From: Thermoactinomyces sp. DSM 45892
GTDB taxonomy: Bacteria > Bacillota > Bacilli > Thermoactinomycetales > Thermoactinomycetaceae
Length of the DNA: 64,000 nucleotides
Direction: 5' to 3'
Assembly (NCBI RefSeq): GCF_900107305.1
Contig: NZ_FNPL01000006.1
Location: 1-64,000 of the forward strand
Of the stretch, positions 43,554 to 53,159 are shown piece after piece. The translations under genes were made by a program, and so were the position numbers. The notes under the pieces are model-generated. The model made no database searches. It was not told the origin of the DNA and worked only from the letters and a program-made list of their open reading frames with translations. Position 1 is the first letter of the stretch. Each line of letters opens with the position of its first letter.

Positions 43554-44972
43554 TTAGTTCTTCTTTTTCATGGAATCTTGACCTATCAAAGAATGTTTTC
43601 GAGAGTACCCGAAGTATACGACAAGTCCAATTACAAACCAGATACCAAATGCGATCCAAGTAATCAATTGCAATTGTAAAATAAGATATCCACAGAATAA
43701 TATACCTAAAGCTGGAACAAACGGAACAAATGGTGTTTTAAATTTACGTGGTAAGTCTGGTTCCGTCTTGCGAAGCACTAAAACTCCGATACAAACAAGC
43801 ATGAAGGCAAACAACGTTCCGATATTCACCATCTCAGCTAACGTGTCTAGCTTGAAAACTCCACCGATGAGAGCAGCGATCGTTCCAACTAACCAAGTCG
43901 CTTTGTAAGGGGTAGAATGTTTCTCATCTACATCAGAGAAGAATTTCGGTAATAGACCATCACGAGACATTGCGTAGAAAATACGGGTTTGTCCATATAG
44001 CATAACGAGAATAACCGTTGTGAGACCGAGGATTGCTCCCACATCGATAAAACCAGCAACCCAATTCTGTCCTACTTGATCCATAACAAAGGAAGCCGGA
44101 TGAGCAATCCCTTTAAACTGACCATACGGAACCGCTCCAGTCATGATTGCCGAAACAACTACATATAGCAGCGTACAAATACCAAGCGACCATAAAATCC
44201 CTCGAGGTAGGTCACGTTGTGGATTTTTTGTTTCCTCCGCTGCAGATGCTACTGCATCAAAACCAATATATGCAAAGAATACTGTAGCCGCTGCAAGGGA
44301 AATCCCGCCAAAACCAAATGGTGCATATGGTACCCAGTTACTTGGCTGTACATAGAATACACCGACCAAAATAAAGAGAAGGACAACACCTACTTTTACA
44401 AGAACCATAATGTTGTTTAATTTTTTCGAAGCTTGGATCCCTGTAGCTAATAAAAAGGTGATAAATAAGACAATTAAGACAGCAGGTAAGTTAAATAATG
44501 TACCTTGATCTGGATCATATGCCGCAGTTAAGGCTTTCGGAAAATGAAGACCAAATCCTGATAATAGGTTTTGGAAGTAACCCGACCACCCTACGGCAAC
44601 GGAACTAACAGCGAACAAATACTCTAACACTAAATCCCAACCAATAACCCAAGCAATGAGCTCACCTAGTGTGGCATAGCTATACGTATAAACCGAACCA
44701 GATGCTGGAACAAGTGATGCAAACTCAGCATAACAAAGCGCGGCAAATGCACAAGCTAAACCAGCTAATAAGAAAGAAATGGTAAGTGCTGGACCTGCCT
44801 GCAAAGCACCTGTACCTGTTAGGACGAAAATCCCTGTACCGATAATGGCACCGATTCCCAGCAAGGCCAAATCCCATGCAGTTAAATTTCTTTGTAATTT
44901 TGACTTTGTTTGCGCATCTTGCACAAAACTTTGAATACTTTTCTTACGAAAAAGCCCCGTAGATGACTTCAA
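43554..44972 (-). CDS. APC-family amino acid permease (YfnA/CAT-like)
   Basis: A 472-residue transporter with about 12 to 13 spans of the amino acid-polyamine-organocation superfamily, CAT-like branch. It shows the N-terminal LTAWDLALLGIGAIIGTGIFVLTG with the unwound GTG substrate loop, CYAEFASLVPASGSVYTYSYATLGE, and FFAYIGFDAVASAAEETKNPQRDLP. It is likely an amino-acid importer at the cytoplasmic membrane; specificity is unknown. It starts at TTG (44970-44972) behind a GGGGGGA site. No T-box or riboswitch structure is obvious in the 44973-45155 upstream region. Confidence 0.93.
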   Translation of the reverse strand: MKSSTGLFRKKSIQSFVQDAQTKSKLQRNLTAWDLALLGIGAIIGTGIFVLTGTGALQAGPALTISFLLAGLACAFAALCYAEFASLVPASGSVYTYSYATLGELIAWVIGWDLVLEYLFAVSSVAVGWSGYFQNLLSGFGLHFPKALTAAYDPDQGTLFNLPAVLIVLFITFLLATGIQASKKLNNIMVLVKVGVVLLFILVGVFYVQPSNWVPYAPFGFGGISLAAATVFFAYIGFDAVASAAEETKNPQRDLPRGILWSLGICTLLYVVVSAIMTGAVPYGQFKGIAHPASFVMDQVGQNWVAGFIDVGAILGLTTVILVMLYGQTRIFYAMSRDGLLPKFFSDVDEKHSTPYKATWLVGTIAALIGGVFKLDTLAEMVNIGTLFAFMLVCIGVLVLRKTEPDLPRKFKTPFVPFVPALGILFCGYLILQLQLITWIAFGIWFVIGLVVYFGYSRKHSLIGQDSMKKKN

Positions 44973-45154
44973 GGTAAGTCCCCCCTATTCCTTATAATGC
45001 TAAAACACAACAATTTGAACAATTCGAACGACTAATATTCTATAAAATATTAATATGTGCTAGCTTTAAGCAATTTTACATAAATGCTTTTATGTAGTCA
45101 AGTGATAATTAGGTATAAATTTAATAGGTAATTTATATTAATAGGTATAATTCC

Positions 45155-45179
45155 CAAAAAAAAAGCCGCTTATTCAGCG
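45155..45179 (-). terminator. Terminator overlapping the end of the 45170-45760 gene
   Basis: Minus strand: GTCGC-TGAATAA-GCGGC (one G-U pair) followed by nine T. The stem includes the last codons and the stop. Confidence 0.8.
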
Positions 45180-45760
45180 ACTTCTACTTCTACTTCTACT
45201 TTTCGGCGAAATGAACCAGGGTAGTCTATGACGAGTCCATGTTCATCAACCCAAAACTCTTTGGTAAATCCTTTATACAGATTTTCGAAGCTATATTTCA
45301 CTAGGGGGCCATTACGTTTTAAATGTATATAACGTTGGCACCCTCGCTCCAGAGATAAACTCGGTACATCAATATAGACAACGGGCATAGCATTAGTGGG
45401 CCGAATCGGAAAGTGAAGTCGACGAATGGGTAGGATGTTCGTAAAAGGAGAGATGGAAAGGTCAATATCAATACATCCTTCTAGTTCCTCAATCGGACCT
45501 CCATCTTGATAGCTCCAATTTCCCTCTCCATCTGAGAGTAGGTGGAGAAACCGGGGTTGTTCTTCATGTGACACTAGAAGAGAAACTTCTCGCGTCCTCC
45601 ATTCTTTATCACAAATTAAGTGATATGAGATACAAATAGGATGAACTCCACTTGTTGCTGTGATAACAGAGTTTGCGATAATCTGGGTATCTTTGATGTC
45701 AAAAGATAGATGCTCTAATGTTGATTCATCCCAAGAACGCCAAATTGCATCCATGTGCAT
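45170..45760 (-). CDS. Putative glycolipid-binding family protein (DUF1089)
   Basis: A 196-residue cytosolic protein. WRSWDESTLEHLSF at the N-terminus, CIDIDLSISPFTNILPIRRL in the middle, and VDEHGLVIDYPGSFRR near the end are the signatures of the family called putative glycolipid-binding. Its true biochemical role is not established. ATG at 45760 follows GAGGGG. The C-terminus is an EVEVEVEV repeat encoded by a hexanucleotide repeat (45180-45197), which then runs into the terminator. Confidence 0.85.
   Translation of the reverse strand: MHMDAIWRSWDESTLEHLSFDIKDTQIIANSVITATSGVHPICISYHLICDKEWRTREVSLLVSHEEQPRFLHLLSDGEGNWSYQDGGPIEELEGCIDIDLSISPFTNILPIRRLHFPIRPTNAMPVVYIDVPSLSLERGCQRYIHLKRNGPLVKYSFENLYKGFTKEFWVDEHGLVIDYPGSFRRKVEVEVEVAE
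45180..45200. repeat. Hexanucleotide repeat ACTTCT x3 plus partial
   Basis: Three exact copies of ACTTCT and a partial one at the 3' end of the DUF1089 gene, encoding alternating Glu-Val. In-frame gain or loss would change only the tail length. Confidence 0.9.
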
Positions 45761-45874
45761 GGCAGTCCCCTCATTTCGTCCATAACTCCTTTCTCTATAC
45801 CCGTAATTGTAATATCGTAATCCGAAAATTTATCTAAAAAACAACTTCCTTTTTCTCCATAGTTACATTCTCAA

Positions 45875-46399
45875 CTACTTCTGATTACTGGTATTATCCA
45901 CTTTGATATAGTCAATTGTAATTGTACCTGTAATAGGAAGCGGTTTCTCTCCGATCGCTGTGTTTCCTGTAAAGTTAACAGCGCCCAATAGTAGCGGCAT
46001 ACCCGGCTTTACTCTAGCGATAAATTCTTTTGTTTCTCCATTTTTAACATTAAATGATGCAGTAACAGGAATAAACATATCTGCTGTATCGTGTTTACGT
46101 GATAATTGCCACGAAGAGGTGACTTTTTTATCTGTATTTAATTGGCTCGTCGTAATCTTGACACGAACTAACTTCTCCGTAGGGGTAAAAAAAGCAAAAT
46201 CACCAAACGCACCTTTGTCCCCTAGTGTATACTTTTCCGTTAGCGCATTGGATATGACCGTATAATTGGCTTCCTGAGGTTGGGAAAAAGATGCTTCCTT
46301 TGTGTCATCAGCATGCGTGAAAGACGGCATTGAAATCCCTGCTCCTGTTACGATAGCACTACAAGTGACAACTCCTGCGATAAAATGTTTACATTTCAT
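45875..46399 (-). CDS. Secreted protein of unknown function
   Basis: A 174-residue protein with a signal peptide (1-30, ending SFTHA) and a beta-rich mature part (strands such as KLVRVKITTSQL and GTITIDYIKV) resembling a carbohydrate-binding or Fn3-like fold; no family is recognised. Start ATG 46399 follows AAAGGAG; an upstream in-frame ATG at 46429 lacks this. It is monocistronic. The segment 45761-45874 downstream holds nothing recognised. Confidence 0.65.
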   Translation of the reverse strand: MKCKHFIAGVVTCSAIVTGAGISMPSFTHADDTKEASFSQPQEANYTVISNALTEKYTLGDKGAFGDFAFFTPTEKLVRVKITTSQLNTDKKVTSSWQLSRKHDTADMFIPVTASFNVKNGETKEFIARVKPGMPLLLGAVNFTGNTAIGEKPLPITGTITIDYIKVDNTSNQK

Positions 46400-46523
46400 T
46401 TGATTTATTCTCCTTTTGAGCTGATTCATACGATATTTTATATAACGATTATATTAATATCATATAGAAACAAATGAACACACTACACTAACTTGCATTT
46501 TTTTGATACTAAAGTCTTGAGAA

Positions 46524-46552
46524 CAAAAAAAGAGACGGCATCGAAACCGTCC
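46524..46552 (-). terminator. Terminator of pgi
   Basis: Minus strand: GACGG-TTTCGATG-CCGTC followed by TCTTTTTTTG. Confidence 0.85.
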
Positions 46553-46597
46553 CTTACCGTTTTATATTCATAGAGCCTAAAGGCAAATACATAATCC

Positions 46598-47956
46598 CTA
46601 GCTCCTTTGCTCCAAACGTTCCATTAGTTTCTCCCGTTCATCCTCATAACCAGGCTTACCAAGCAAAGCAAACATGTTTTTCTTATAAGCCTCTACCCCA
46701 GGCTGATCAAATGGGTTCACTCCTAGTAGATAGCCACTAACTCCACAAGCTTTTTCAAAGAAGTAGATCAGATGCCCCACTGCCTTCGGAGTCAGCTCAT
46801 CGATTCGTAAGACGAGGTTCGGGACTCCCCCATCAGTATGAGCCAACAAGGTTCCTTCAAATGCTTTTTCGTTCACAAAGTCAAGATCTTTCCCCGCTAG
46901 ATAGTTTAATCCATCTAGATCATCTGCTGCTTTCTCAATCACAATCTTTTGCGAGGAGTGATTCACAAAGAGAACGGTTTCGAAAATCGTACGAAGCCCT
47001 TCTTGGATGTATTGCCCCATCGAGTGAAGATCGGAAGTAAAGTTAACTGATGCTGGAAACAATCCTTTTTGATCCTTTCCTTCACTCTCTCCAAACAACT
47101 GCTTCCACCATTCCGAGAAATATTGGAGTGCTGGATCATAGTTCACCAATATTTCAGTCGTTTTTCCTTTGCGATACAAGGCATTTCGTGCGGCAACATA
47201 TTGATAACATGGATTAGATCCTAGATCTGAATTGGCATATTGCTTTTCTGCTTCTTGAGCACCTTCCATTAGCTCTTGAATCGGGATTCCTGATACGGCA
47301 ATCGGCAAAAGGCCAACTGCTGTAAGAACGGAATAACGCCCTCCCACATCGTCAGGAATCACGAATGTTTCATAATCCTCTGCTGTAGCAAGTTTCTTCA
47401 GTGCGCCTCTCTCCCGATCGGTAGTGGCAAAAATCCGTTTCCGGGCCTCTTCTAAGCCATATCGTTTTTCTAGGTAGTCACGAAACACTCGGAAAGCAAT
47501 GGCTGGCTCTGTCGTTGTCCCCGATTTAGAGATCACATTCACACTTACATCTTTTCCCTCGATCATTTGAAGGAGGTTCGCAACATAGTGAGAACTTATA
47601 TGATGACCTACAAAGTAAATCTCGGGTGTTTTGCGTTGCTCTTTGGTCTGCATATTATAGAAAGAGTGAGACAACATTTCAATTACCGCACGCGCACCTA
47701 AGTAGGAACCTCCAATCCCAATGACGATTAATACATCCGAATTCGCTTGGATTCGCTCTGCAGCAGTCTGAATTCGCGCAAATTCTTCTCGGTCATATTG
47801 GGATGGCAGATTGACCCATCCTAGGAAATCAGAGCCTACACCTGTTCCGTTATGTACTTGTTCATGTGCTAATTGAATGGCAGGCGCAAGTTGCATTACT
47901 TCATGATCCTCTAAAAACGGACTAGCTGTCTGGAATTGGAACTGAATATTACTCAT
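46598..47956 (-). CDS. pgi: Glucose-6-phosphate isomerase
   Basis: Interconverts glucose 6-phosphate and fructose 6-phosphate in glycolysis; 452 residues, the length of Bacillus Pgi. [17 protein letters not shown] (SIS phosphate site), [35 protein letters not shown] and the C-terminal [20 protein letters not shown] with catalytic lysine are all conserved. Start ATG 47956 (MSNIQF) follows GGAGGG by five bases. It is monocistronic. Confidence 0.98.
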   Translation of the reverse strand: MSNIQFQFQTASPFLEDHEVMQLAPAIQLAHEQVHNGTGVGSDFLGWVNLPSQYDREEFARIQTAAERIQANSDVLIVIGIGGSYLGARAVIEMLSHSFYNMQTKEQRKTPEIYFVGHHISSHYVANLLQMIEGKDVSVNVISKSGTTTEPAIAFRVFRDYLEKRYGLEEARKRIFATTDRERGALKKLATAEDYETFVIPDDVGGRYSVLTAVGLLPIAVSGIPIQELMEGAQEAEKQYANSDLGSNPCYQYVAARNALYRKGKTTEILVNYDPALQYFSEWWKQLFGESEGKDQKGLFPASVNFTSDLHSMGQYIQEGLRTIFETVLFVNHSSQKIVIEKAADDLDGLNYLAGKDLDFVNEKAFEGTLLAHTDGGVPNLVLRIDELTPKAVGHLIYFFEKACGVSGYLLGVNPFDQPGVEAYKKNMFALLGKPGYEDEREKLMERLEQRS

Positions 47957-48040
47957 AAATGCCCTCCACAAGTATCATTTTCTCTTTTTTTTTATATTGT
48001 CCATCTCAAAACATATAAACCCTGAAAAGGAGAGATTCCC

Positions 48041-48811
48041 ATGCCTTTCATCCACAAAATCCAAATGTTCTTCATCGGACTATGTTGTATTCTACTCCTA
48101 ACTAGCTGTGCCCAAGCCAATATCCATATGAATATCCATTGGGACTTATCTGGTACATATGCGTTTCACATCGTCAATGATCCCAGGCTTAGTAAAATAA
48201 CAAATTGGTTATCTGATCATTATAGGCAAAGAGGCTATCTGATCACTCCCATTAAAACAAGTGAAGAGATCGGGTTCTCTGCTGAGAAAAAAGTCAAAAA
48301 CGTTCTCGATAGCCCTATCCAGCAAGATTTCCCTGACTTCTCACAACTAATGAACTCATGGACCACGATCCTCCAAAGCGATCTCCCTAGTTTGCAATTA
48401 CTAGACTCTGCATCAAGTAAAACCAACCCAAACAAGCACTTAACGTGGAATTCGGATTTATTTACCACTCAGATCCGATATCGAAACACAGAACTAGATT
48501 TAACTCGCTTACCTGTTAATAAAATATATGCTAGCTATCAACATTATTTTGGTAAAAAGAATGAAACCCCACCCTCTTTACAGTTTCAGATCACTCTGCC
48601 CATCGCGCCAGATAATAGTAATGCAAGTCAAGTTCGCGATGAAGGAAAGACATTAGGCTGGGATTTAAAGTTCGGACAAAAAAACCCAATCTTCATGTCC
48701 GTTGAAATCCCAAATCCGATTACCGTCGGTGTTTTGTCCTTCTTAGCTCTTCTATTCCTTGGTGTTGTTCTTTTCACGACTATGAAGAAGCGAAAAGGTG
48801 CTGAGAAATAG
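48041..48811 (+). CDS. Membrane-anchored lipoprotein, LppM/DUF3153-like
   Basis: A 256-residue lipoprotein: signal peptide with lipobox LLTSC (lipidated Cys23) and a C-terminal membrane span (about 226-247) followed by a basic tail, so it is anchored at both ends with the middle outside. The opening of the mature part (ANIHMNIHWDLSGTYAFHI) resembles DUF3153/LppM-type proteins; the assignment is tentative. ATG follows AAAAGGAGAG. It is divergent from pgi by 84 bases. Confidence 0.7.
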   Translation: MPFIHKIQMFFIGLCCILLLTSCAQANIHMNIHWDLSGTYAFHIVNDPRLSKITNWLSDHYRQRGYLITPIKTSEEIGFSAEKKVKNVLDSPIQQDFPDFSQLMNSWTTILQSDLPSLQLLDSASSKTNPNKHLTWNSDLFTTQIRYRNTELDLTRLPVNKIYASYQHYFGKKNETPPSLQFQITLPIAPDNSNASQVRDEGKTLGWDLKFGQKNPIFMSVEIPNPITVGVLSFLALLFLGVVLFTTMKKRKGAEK

Positions 48812-48895
48812 AAAAGCCCCTCATCCGGTATATATCCTAGACAAGAGACTTTCGTACCCATTCGGTTACCTTATGCTATGCAATGACCCTACAAT

Positions 48896-49750
48896 CTATG
48901 CAAGGTGAATAGGTCTTAGTAATTCCCAATTTCCGTCAAAGGAATACGCGGCAGGTCCTGTCATGTAAACATGGTCATCTTCTACTCGCCATTCAATGAG
49001 AAGGTCTCCACCCTTTAGATGAACTGTTGCTTTACGATCCAGTCTTCCTTTACGAGCCGATGCTACCACCGTAGCACAAGCCCCTGAACCACAAGCAAAA
49101 GTCTCTCCCACTCCTCTCTCCCAGACCCGCATGGTGACAGAGGTAGAATGATGGATTGAGATAAATTCTACATTGGTGCGGTTTGGGAAATGGGGATGAT
49201 TTTCGATTAGCGGACCGTACTGATGAAGAGGAAACTCCGATGCATTCTCCACTTCAATTACAGCATGTGGATTCCCCATAGATACAGCACTGTATACAAA
49301 CCTACGATCTTGCACCACCAATTGCTCATCTTGAGCAATGGTTTGGGCTGAGAGCACAGGAACTTGGCTTGCTTCCAAAATCGGCTGACCCATATCCACA
49401 CGAATGTGAGTCACTTTTCCTTCTTTCACAGTAAGCCAAACCGGTTGAATCGCTCTTTTGGTTTCAATCTTAAGTTCTGCTCTTCCGCTTGATATCCGCT
49501 CATAAAAATACTTTGCAACACAGCGAATTGCATTTCCGCATTGCTCTGCTTCACTACCATCTCCATTAAAAATACGCATCTGACAATCGGCTACCTCAGA
49601 TGGCAAGATATATACTAAGCCATCTGCCCCGATCCCGGTATGCCGATTGCATATGGCGACAGCAAGTTGAGCTATATTGGCCGGTACACCTTCGCGATCT
49701 ACTACGATCACAAAATCATTACCAAGACCATGCATTTTCGTAAATCGCAT
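48896..49750 (-). CDS. dapF: Diaminopimelate epimerase
   Basis: PLP-independent racemase of 284 residues making meso-diaminopimelate for lysine and the peptidoglycan cross-link. The catalytic pair is Cys71 (EQCGNAIRC) and Cys220 (FACGSGACA), and MHGLGNDFV opens the protein. ATG at 49750. It implies meso-DAP in the cell wall, as expected for Bacillales. It stands alone downstream of yloB. Confidence 0.98.
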   Translation of the reverse strand: MRFTKMHGLGNDFVIVVDREGVPANIAQLAVAICNRHTGIGADGLVYILPSEVADCQMRIFNGDGSEAEQCGNAIRCVAKYFYERISSGRAELKIETKRAIQPVWLTVKEGKVTHIRVDMGQPILEASQVPVLSAQTIAQDEQLVVQDRRFVYSAVSMGNPHAVIEVENASEFPLHQYGPLIENHPHFPNRTNVEFISIHHSTSVTMRVWERGVGETFACGSGACATVVASARKGRLDRKATVHLKGGDLLIEWRVEDDHVYMTGPAAYSFDGNWELLRPIHLA

Positions 49751-49885
49751 ACGGAAAAATCCCCTTTGTGAGAAAGATTAACTCACTCAACATATCAAAA
49801 AATATTTATCCTGAAAAGAGGATTTAATAAAAATGAACAGACAGAAAGGCTCGATTGGCTCATCTGTCTGTTCATCATACATGGA

Positions 49886-52615
49886 TTAATTGGTTCCTAA
49901 CTTACATAACTTGCGTACTGTCAGTGCGACCGAGTCTAACAAACCTGCCAAGAGGACCGGTAGCGAAGCTGTAACCGTAACGAGAATCCAGTCCCGAAGT
50001 CCAAGTGGTACCGTATGGAAGATAGGTTGTAGGGGTGAATAGTAAATGACTGCTAACAACAAGAGTACTGATGAGGCCACTGCCAAAAGCAAGGCTTTGT
50101 TATTAAATGGGGTTCTCTGAAAAATCGTCCCTTCTGAGCGACAATCAAATACATAGATTAATTGAGCCATAACCAATGTGGCAAAAGCGACTGTTTGTGA
50201 AATGATGAGATCATTTGGATACTGTATAAAAGTCAACCAAAAAGCAAGCAATGAGCATAAACCAATTAATAATCCACGTGTGAGAATCTTCCAGCCTACT
50301 CCCCTAGCAAAAACACTTTCCCTGCTGTTTCGAGGAACACGGGCCATTGTATTTTCCTCAGCAGGATCTACACCGAGTGCCATCGCCGGTAAACCATCCG
50401 TTACTAAATTTACCCATAAAATTTGAATCGGTAACAAGGGGAGAGGAAGCCCTATTAACATCGCAAAAAACATGACCAAAATCTCACCCACATTACTAGC
50501 TAACAAGTAACTAATAAATTTGCGAATGTTATCATAGATATGCCTTCCCTCTTCAATCGCGGAAACGATCGTTGCAAAGTTATCATCTGCTAGTATGAGA
50601 GAAGAGGCTTCTTTACTAACATCCGTCCCTGCTATCCCCATCGCAATCCCGATATTGGCTGCTTTTATAGCTGGGGCATCGTTTACACCATCTCCTGTCA
50701 TCGCCACCACATGTCCTGCCTGCTGTAAGGCTTTTACGATTCGTAGTTTATGTTCGGGAGAAACTCGCGCATACACGTCAATCTCATTCACCCTACTTTG
50801 TAATTGCTCATCATTCATCTCGCTTAGTTGTTGTCCACTGATTGCTACTCCAGATGTTGATTTAATTCCTAATTCACAAGCAATTGCTTCCGCTGTAGCT
50901 TGGTGATCACCTGTAATCATAACCGTTTTAATACCAGCTTTTCGGCATATTTCAATCGCCTCTTTCACTTCCGGACGGGGTGGGTCCATCATTCCAGCTA
51001 GTCCGACGAAGATTAATTTCTGCTCAAGAGTTTTTTGGGGGCTTTGTTGTTCTCCTCTTCCTACTTCGCGGTAAGCAAACGCTAAGTTACGTAGTGCCAT
51101 ACTTGCTAAACTTTCATTTTGCTCTTGGACTTGCGCACGAAGTTTGTCTGAAAGATGAGTCACTTTTCCTTGGATAAGAGCGTGTGTACAGCTTTCTAGA
51201 AGCACATCTGGCGCCCCTTTGGCATACAGGAAACATTTGCCTGATGGGCTGTTTAACAGGACCGACATCATTTTTCGCTTCGAATCAAATGGGAACTCTC
51301 TCATTCGTTTCCATGAGTTCGTTAAGACATCTTGATATAAACCCGCCTTCCCACCAGCGACTAGAAGAGCTCCTTCTGTCGGATCACCATCTACTTGCCA
51401 TGTATCCACCCGATCTGGCCCTATACGTTCTAACACAGCGTTATTACACAAGACCGAGATTTCTAAAAGTCGAGTAATGCCTAAATCTTTCTGGGGTGAG
51501 ATAACCTGATTTTGAATTCGAAAACAGTCATGATGAGCAGAAATATTTGGATCTACCTCTACTTCTTTTCCCAATGTCCATAACCGGGTAACGGTCATCT
51601 TATTTTGTGTCAATGTCCCTGTTTTGTCTGAACAAATTACCGTTGCACAACCCAAAGTTTCCACAGAAGGCAATTTGCGCACGATGGCTCTTCTCCTGAT
51701 CATACGCTGAACACCGAGCGCCAGAGCTACTGTTACAATGGCTGGTAATCCTTCCGGAATCGCGGCAACCGCTAAACTCACACCTGCTAAGAACATCTTA
51801 TACATCTCTTGCCCATGCCAAATCCCTGTTCCAACCACTACAGCGGTCAAAAATAGCGCAGCGACAATTAACACCTTTCCCAATTGTTCTAGGCGATGCT
51901 GAAGGGGTGTCTCTGTCGATTCCGTTGCTTGAATCAGATGAGCTATTTTCCCCATCTCGGTTTGCATGCCTGTATTTACCACTAAACCAATACCAGTACC
52001 TTGAATCACTAAAGTTCCCATATATCCCATGTTTCTTCGATCACCTAACGGCACATCCGCACGAGGTAAACGACTTGATATTTTTTCAACGGGTAGCGAT
52101 TCCCCCGTCAATGCTGATTCTTCTATACGTAGCGAAACGGCCTTAAAGAAGCGAACATCTGCTGGAATCCGATCTCCACCTTCAAGAAAAATAAGATCAC
52201 CTGGAACTAATTCCTCAGCTTGAATTCGGATCCATTTTCCCTCCCGCATCACGCGAGCAGTAGGTGAGGAAAGCTTTTTAAGTGCTGCTAGAGATTTTTC
52301 CGCTTTTATCTCTTGGATAAAGCCTAGAACCGCATTTAACATCACAATCGCAATAATCGCAATCGCATCCGTATACTCACCCAGTAAACCCGAAATCAAG
52401 GTAGCCGCCAATAAGACCAGTACCATAAAATCTTTAAATTGATCTACAAAAACAGATACTAAGGAGGCTTTTTCGCCTTCACTAATCTGGTTCGGCCCTA
52501 TTTGTTTTATTCTTTTTTTGACTTCATTTGCTGTAAGTCCCTTTTCTGGATCAACTCCCAGCTCTTGTGCGACCCGTTTTGGATCGAGATCAATCCACTG
52601 TCTTGTGTCCGACAC
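49886..52615 (-). CDS. yloB: P-type calcium-transporting ATPase (YloB, SERCA-like)
   Basis: A 909-residue P2A-type ATPase exporting Ca2+ from the cytosol; in Bacillus YloB is sporulation-associated. It has about ten spans, TGES (170-173), PEGL in span 4 (287-290), phosphorylation site Asp330 in DKTGTLTQNK, and TGDGVNDAPAI. GTG at 52615 lies seven bases after GGGGGA. In Bacillus it sits between yloA and yloC; here it keeps the order, but cad, an HTH-methyltransferase and other accessory genes are inserted. Confidence 0.96.
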   Translation of the reverse strand: MSDTRQWIDLDPKRVAQELGVDPEKGLTANEVKKRIKQIGPNQISEGEKASLVSVFVDQFKDFMVLVLLAATLISGLLGEYTDAIAIIAIVMLNAVLGFIQEIKAEKSLAALKKLSSPTARVMREGKWIRIQAEELVPGDLIFLEGGDRIPADVRFFKAVSLRIEESALTGESLPVEKISSRLPRADVPLGDRRNMGYMGTLVIQGTGIGLVVNTGMQTEMGKIAHLIQATESTETPLQHRLEQLGKVLIVAALFLTAVVVGTGIWHGQEMYKMFLAGVSLAVAAIPEGLPAIVTVALALGVQRMIRRRAIVRKLPSVETLGCATVICSDKTGTLTQNKMTVTRLWTLGKEVEVDPNISAHHDCFRIQNQVISPQKDLGITRLLEISVLCNNAVLERIGPDRVDTWQVDGDPTEGALLVAGGKAGLYQDVLTNSWKRMREFPFDSKRKMMSVLLNSPSGKCFLYAKGAPDVLLESCTHALIQGKVTHLSDKLRAQVQEQNESLASMALRNLAFAYREVGRGEQQSPQKTLEQKLIFVGLAGMMDPPRPEVKEAIEICRKAGIKTVMITGDHQATAEAIACELGIKSTSGVAISGQQLSEMNDEQLQSRVNEIDVYARVSPEHKLRIVKALQQAGHVVAMTGDGVNDAPAIKAANIGIAMGIAGTDVSKEASSLILADDNFATIVSAIEEGRHIYDNIRKFISYLLASNVGEILVMFFAMLIGLPLPLLPIQILWVNLVTDGLPAMALGVDPAEENTMARVPRNSRESVFARGVGWKILTRGLLIGLCSLLAFWLTFIQYPNDLIISQTVAFATLVMAQLIYVFDCRSEGTIFQRTPFNNKALLLAVASSVLLLLAVIYYSPLQPIFHTVPLGLRDWILVTVTASLPVLLAGLLDSVALTVRKLCKLGTN

Positions 52616-52705
52616 ACATAGTTCCCCCTTTGTCCCATGTTGCTCTGTACATGTTATTCAAGGACAAGTCAGTTCATTCGGACGAGTTATGGTTGATTCA
52701 TATAT

Positions 52706-52768
52706 TCAAACAAACATTTGACTGACGAAAACAAAAGCAATATAATACATTCAAACATATACTTGAAT
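52706..52768 (+). promoter_or_regulatory. cad promoter with two CadC-type operators
   Basis: Promoter TTGACT (52718-52723), 17-base spacer, TATAAT (52741-52746). Two palindromes surround it: TCAAA-N6-TTTGA (52706-52721) covering the -35, and ATTCAA-N8-TTGAAT (52749-52768) at the start point. They resemble the TCAAAT/TTTGAA cad operator of Staphylococcus pI258. CadC without metal should block RNA polymerase here. Confidence 0.8.
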
Positions 52769-52783
52769 AAAGGACTGAGTGTC

Positions 52784-53158
52784 ATGAACCCATCTTCTCT
52801 TAGATCAGAAGAACAATGCGAAGTTATCTGTGTTGACGAGTCCAAAGTGACACGTATTCAACAAGATCTGCAAACAGAAGACTTTGAAGGTACTGCTCAG
52901 CTATTTAAAGCATTGGCCGATCCAACACGGCTCAAAATCGCTTATGCTATCCATCAAGAAGGGGAGTTATGTGTCTGTGATATTGCCGAGATCATCTCAT
53001 CCTCTATAGCGACCGCTTCCCATCATCTACGGTTGTTAAAAAAAATGGGGCTTGCCAAGATTCGAAAAGAAGGAAAACTCGTATACTACTCCTTAGACGA
53101 TGACCATGTAAGTCAATTAATTCAACTTGCTTTTGTCCATCAGAAAGAGGTGAGATAA
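52784..53158 (+). CDS. cadC: Cadmium/lead/zinc-responsive repressor CadC (ArsR/SmtB family)
   Basis: A 124-residue winged-helix repressor. Cd/Pb ligands are all present: Cys12 and Cys16 in QCEVICVDESKV, and Cys63 and Cys65 in ELCVCD; the recognition helix is ATASHHLRLLKKMGL. It closely follows S. aureus CadC in these segments. Start ATG 52784 (AAGGACTGAG upstream) is chosen; an in-frame TTG at 52718 lies within the promoter. Metal binding should release the operators and switch on cadA, whose ATG is one base after the cadC stop. Confidence 0.95.
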   Translation: MNPSSLRSEEQCEVICVDESKVTRIQQDLQTEDFEGTAQLFKALADPTRLKIAYAIHQEGELCVCDIAEIISSSIATASHHLRLLKKMGLAKIRKEGKLVYYSLDDDHVSQLIQLAFVHQKEVR

Positions 53159-53159
53159 A

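Noticed and set aside
44973-45155. Riboswitch or T-box leader for the amino-acid permease
   Set aside because: The stretch is AT-rich with only a short TTGAACAATTCGAA-like inverted repeat; there is no terminator/antiterminator pair or T-box core.
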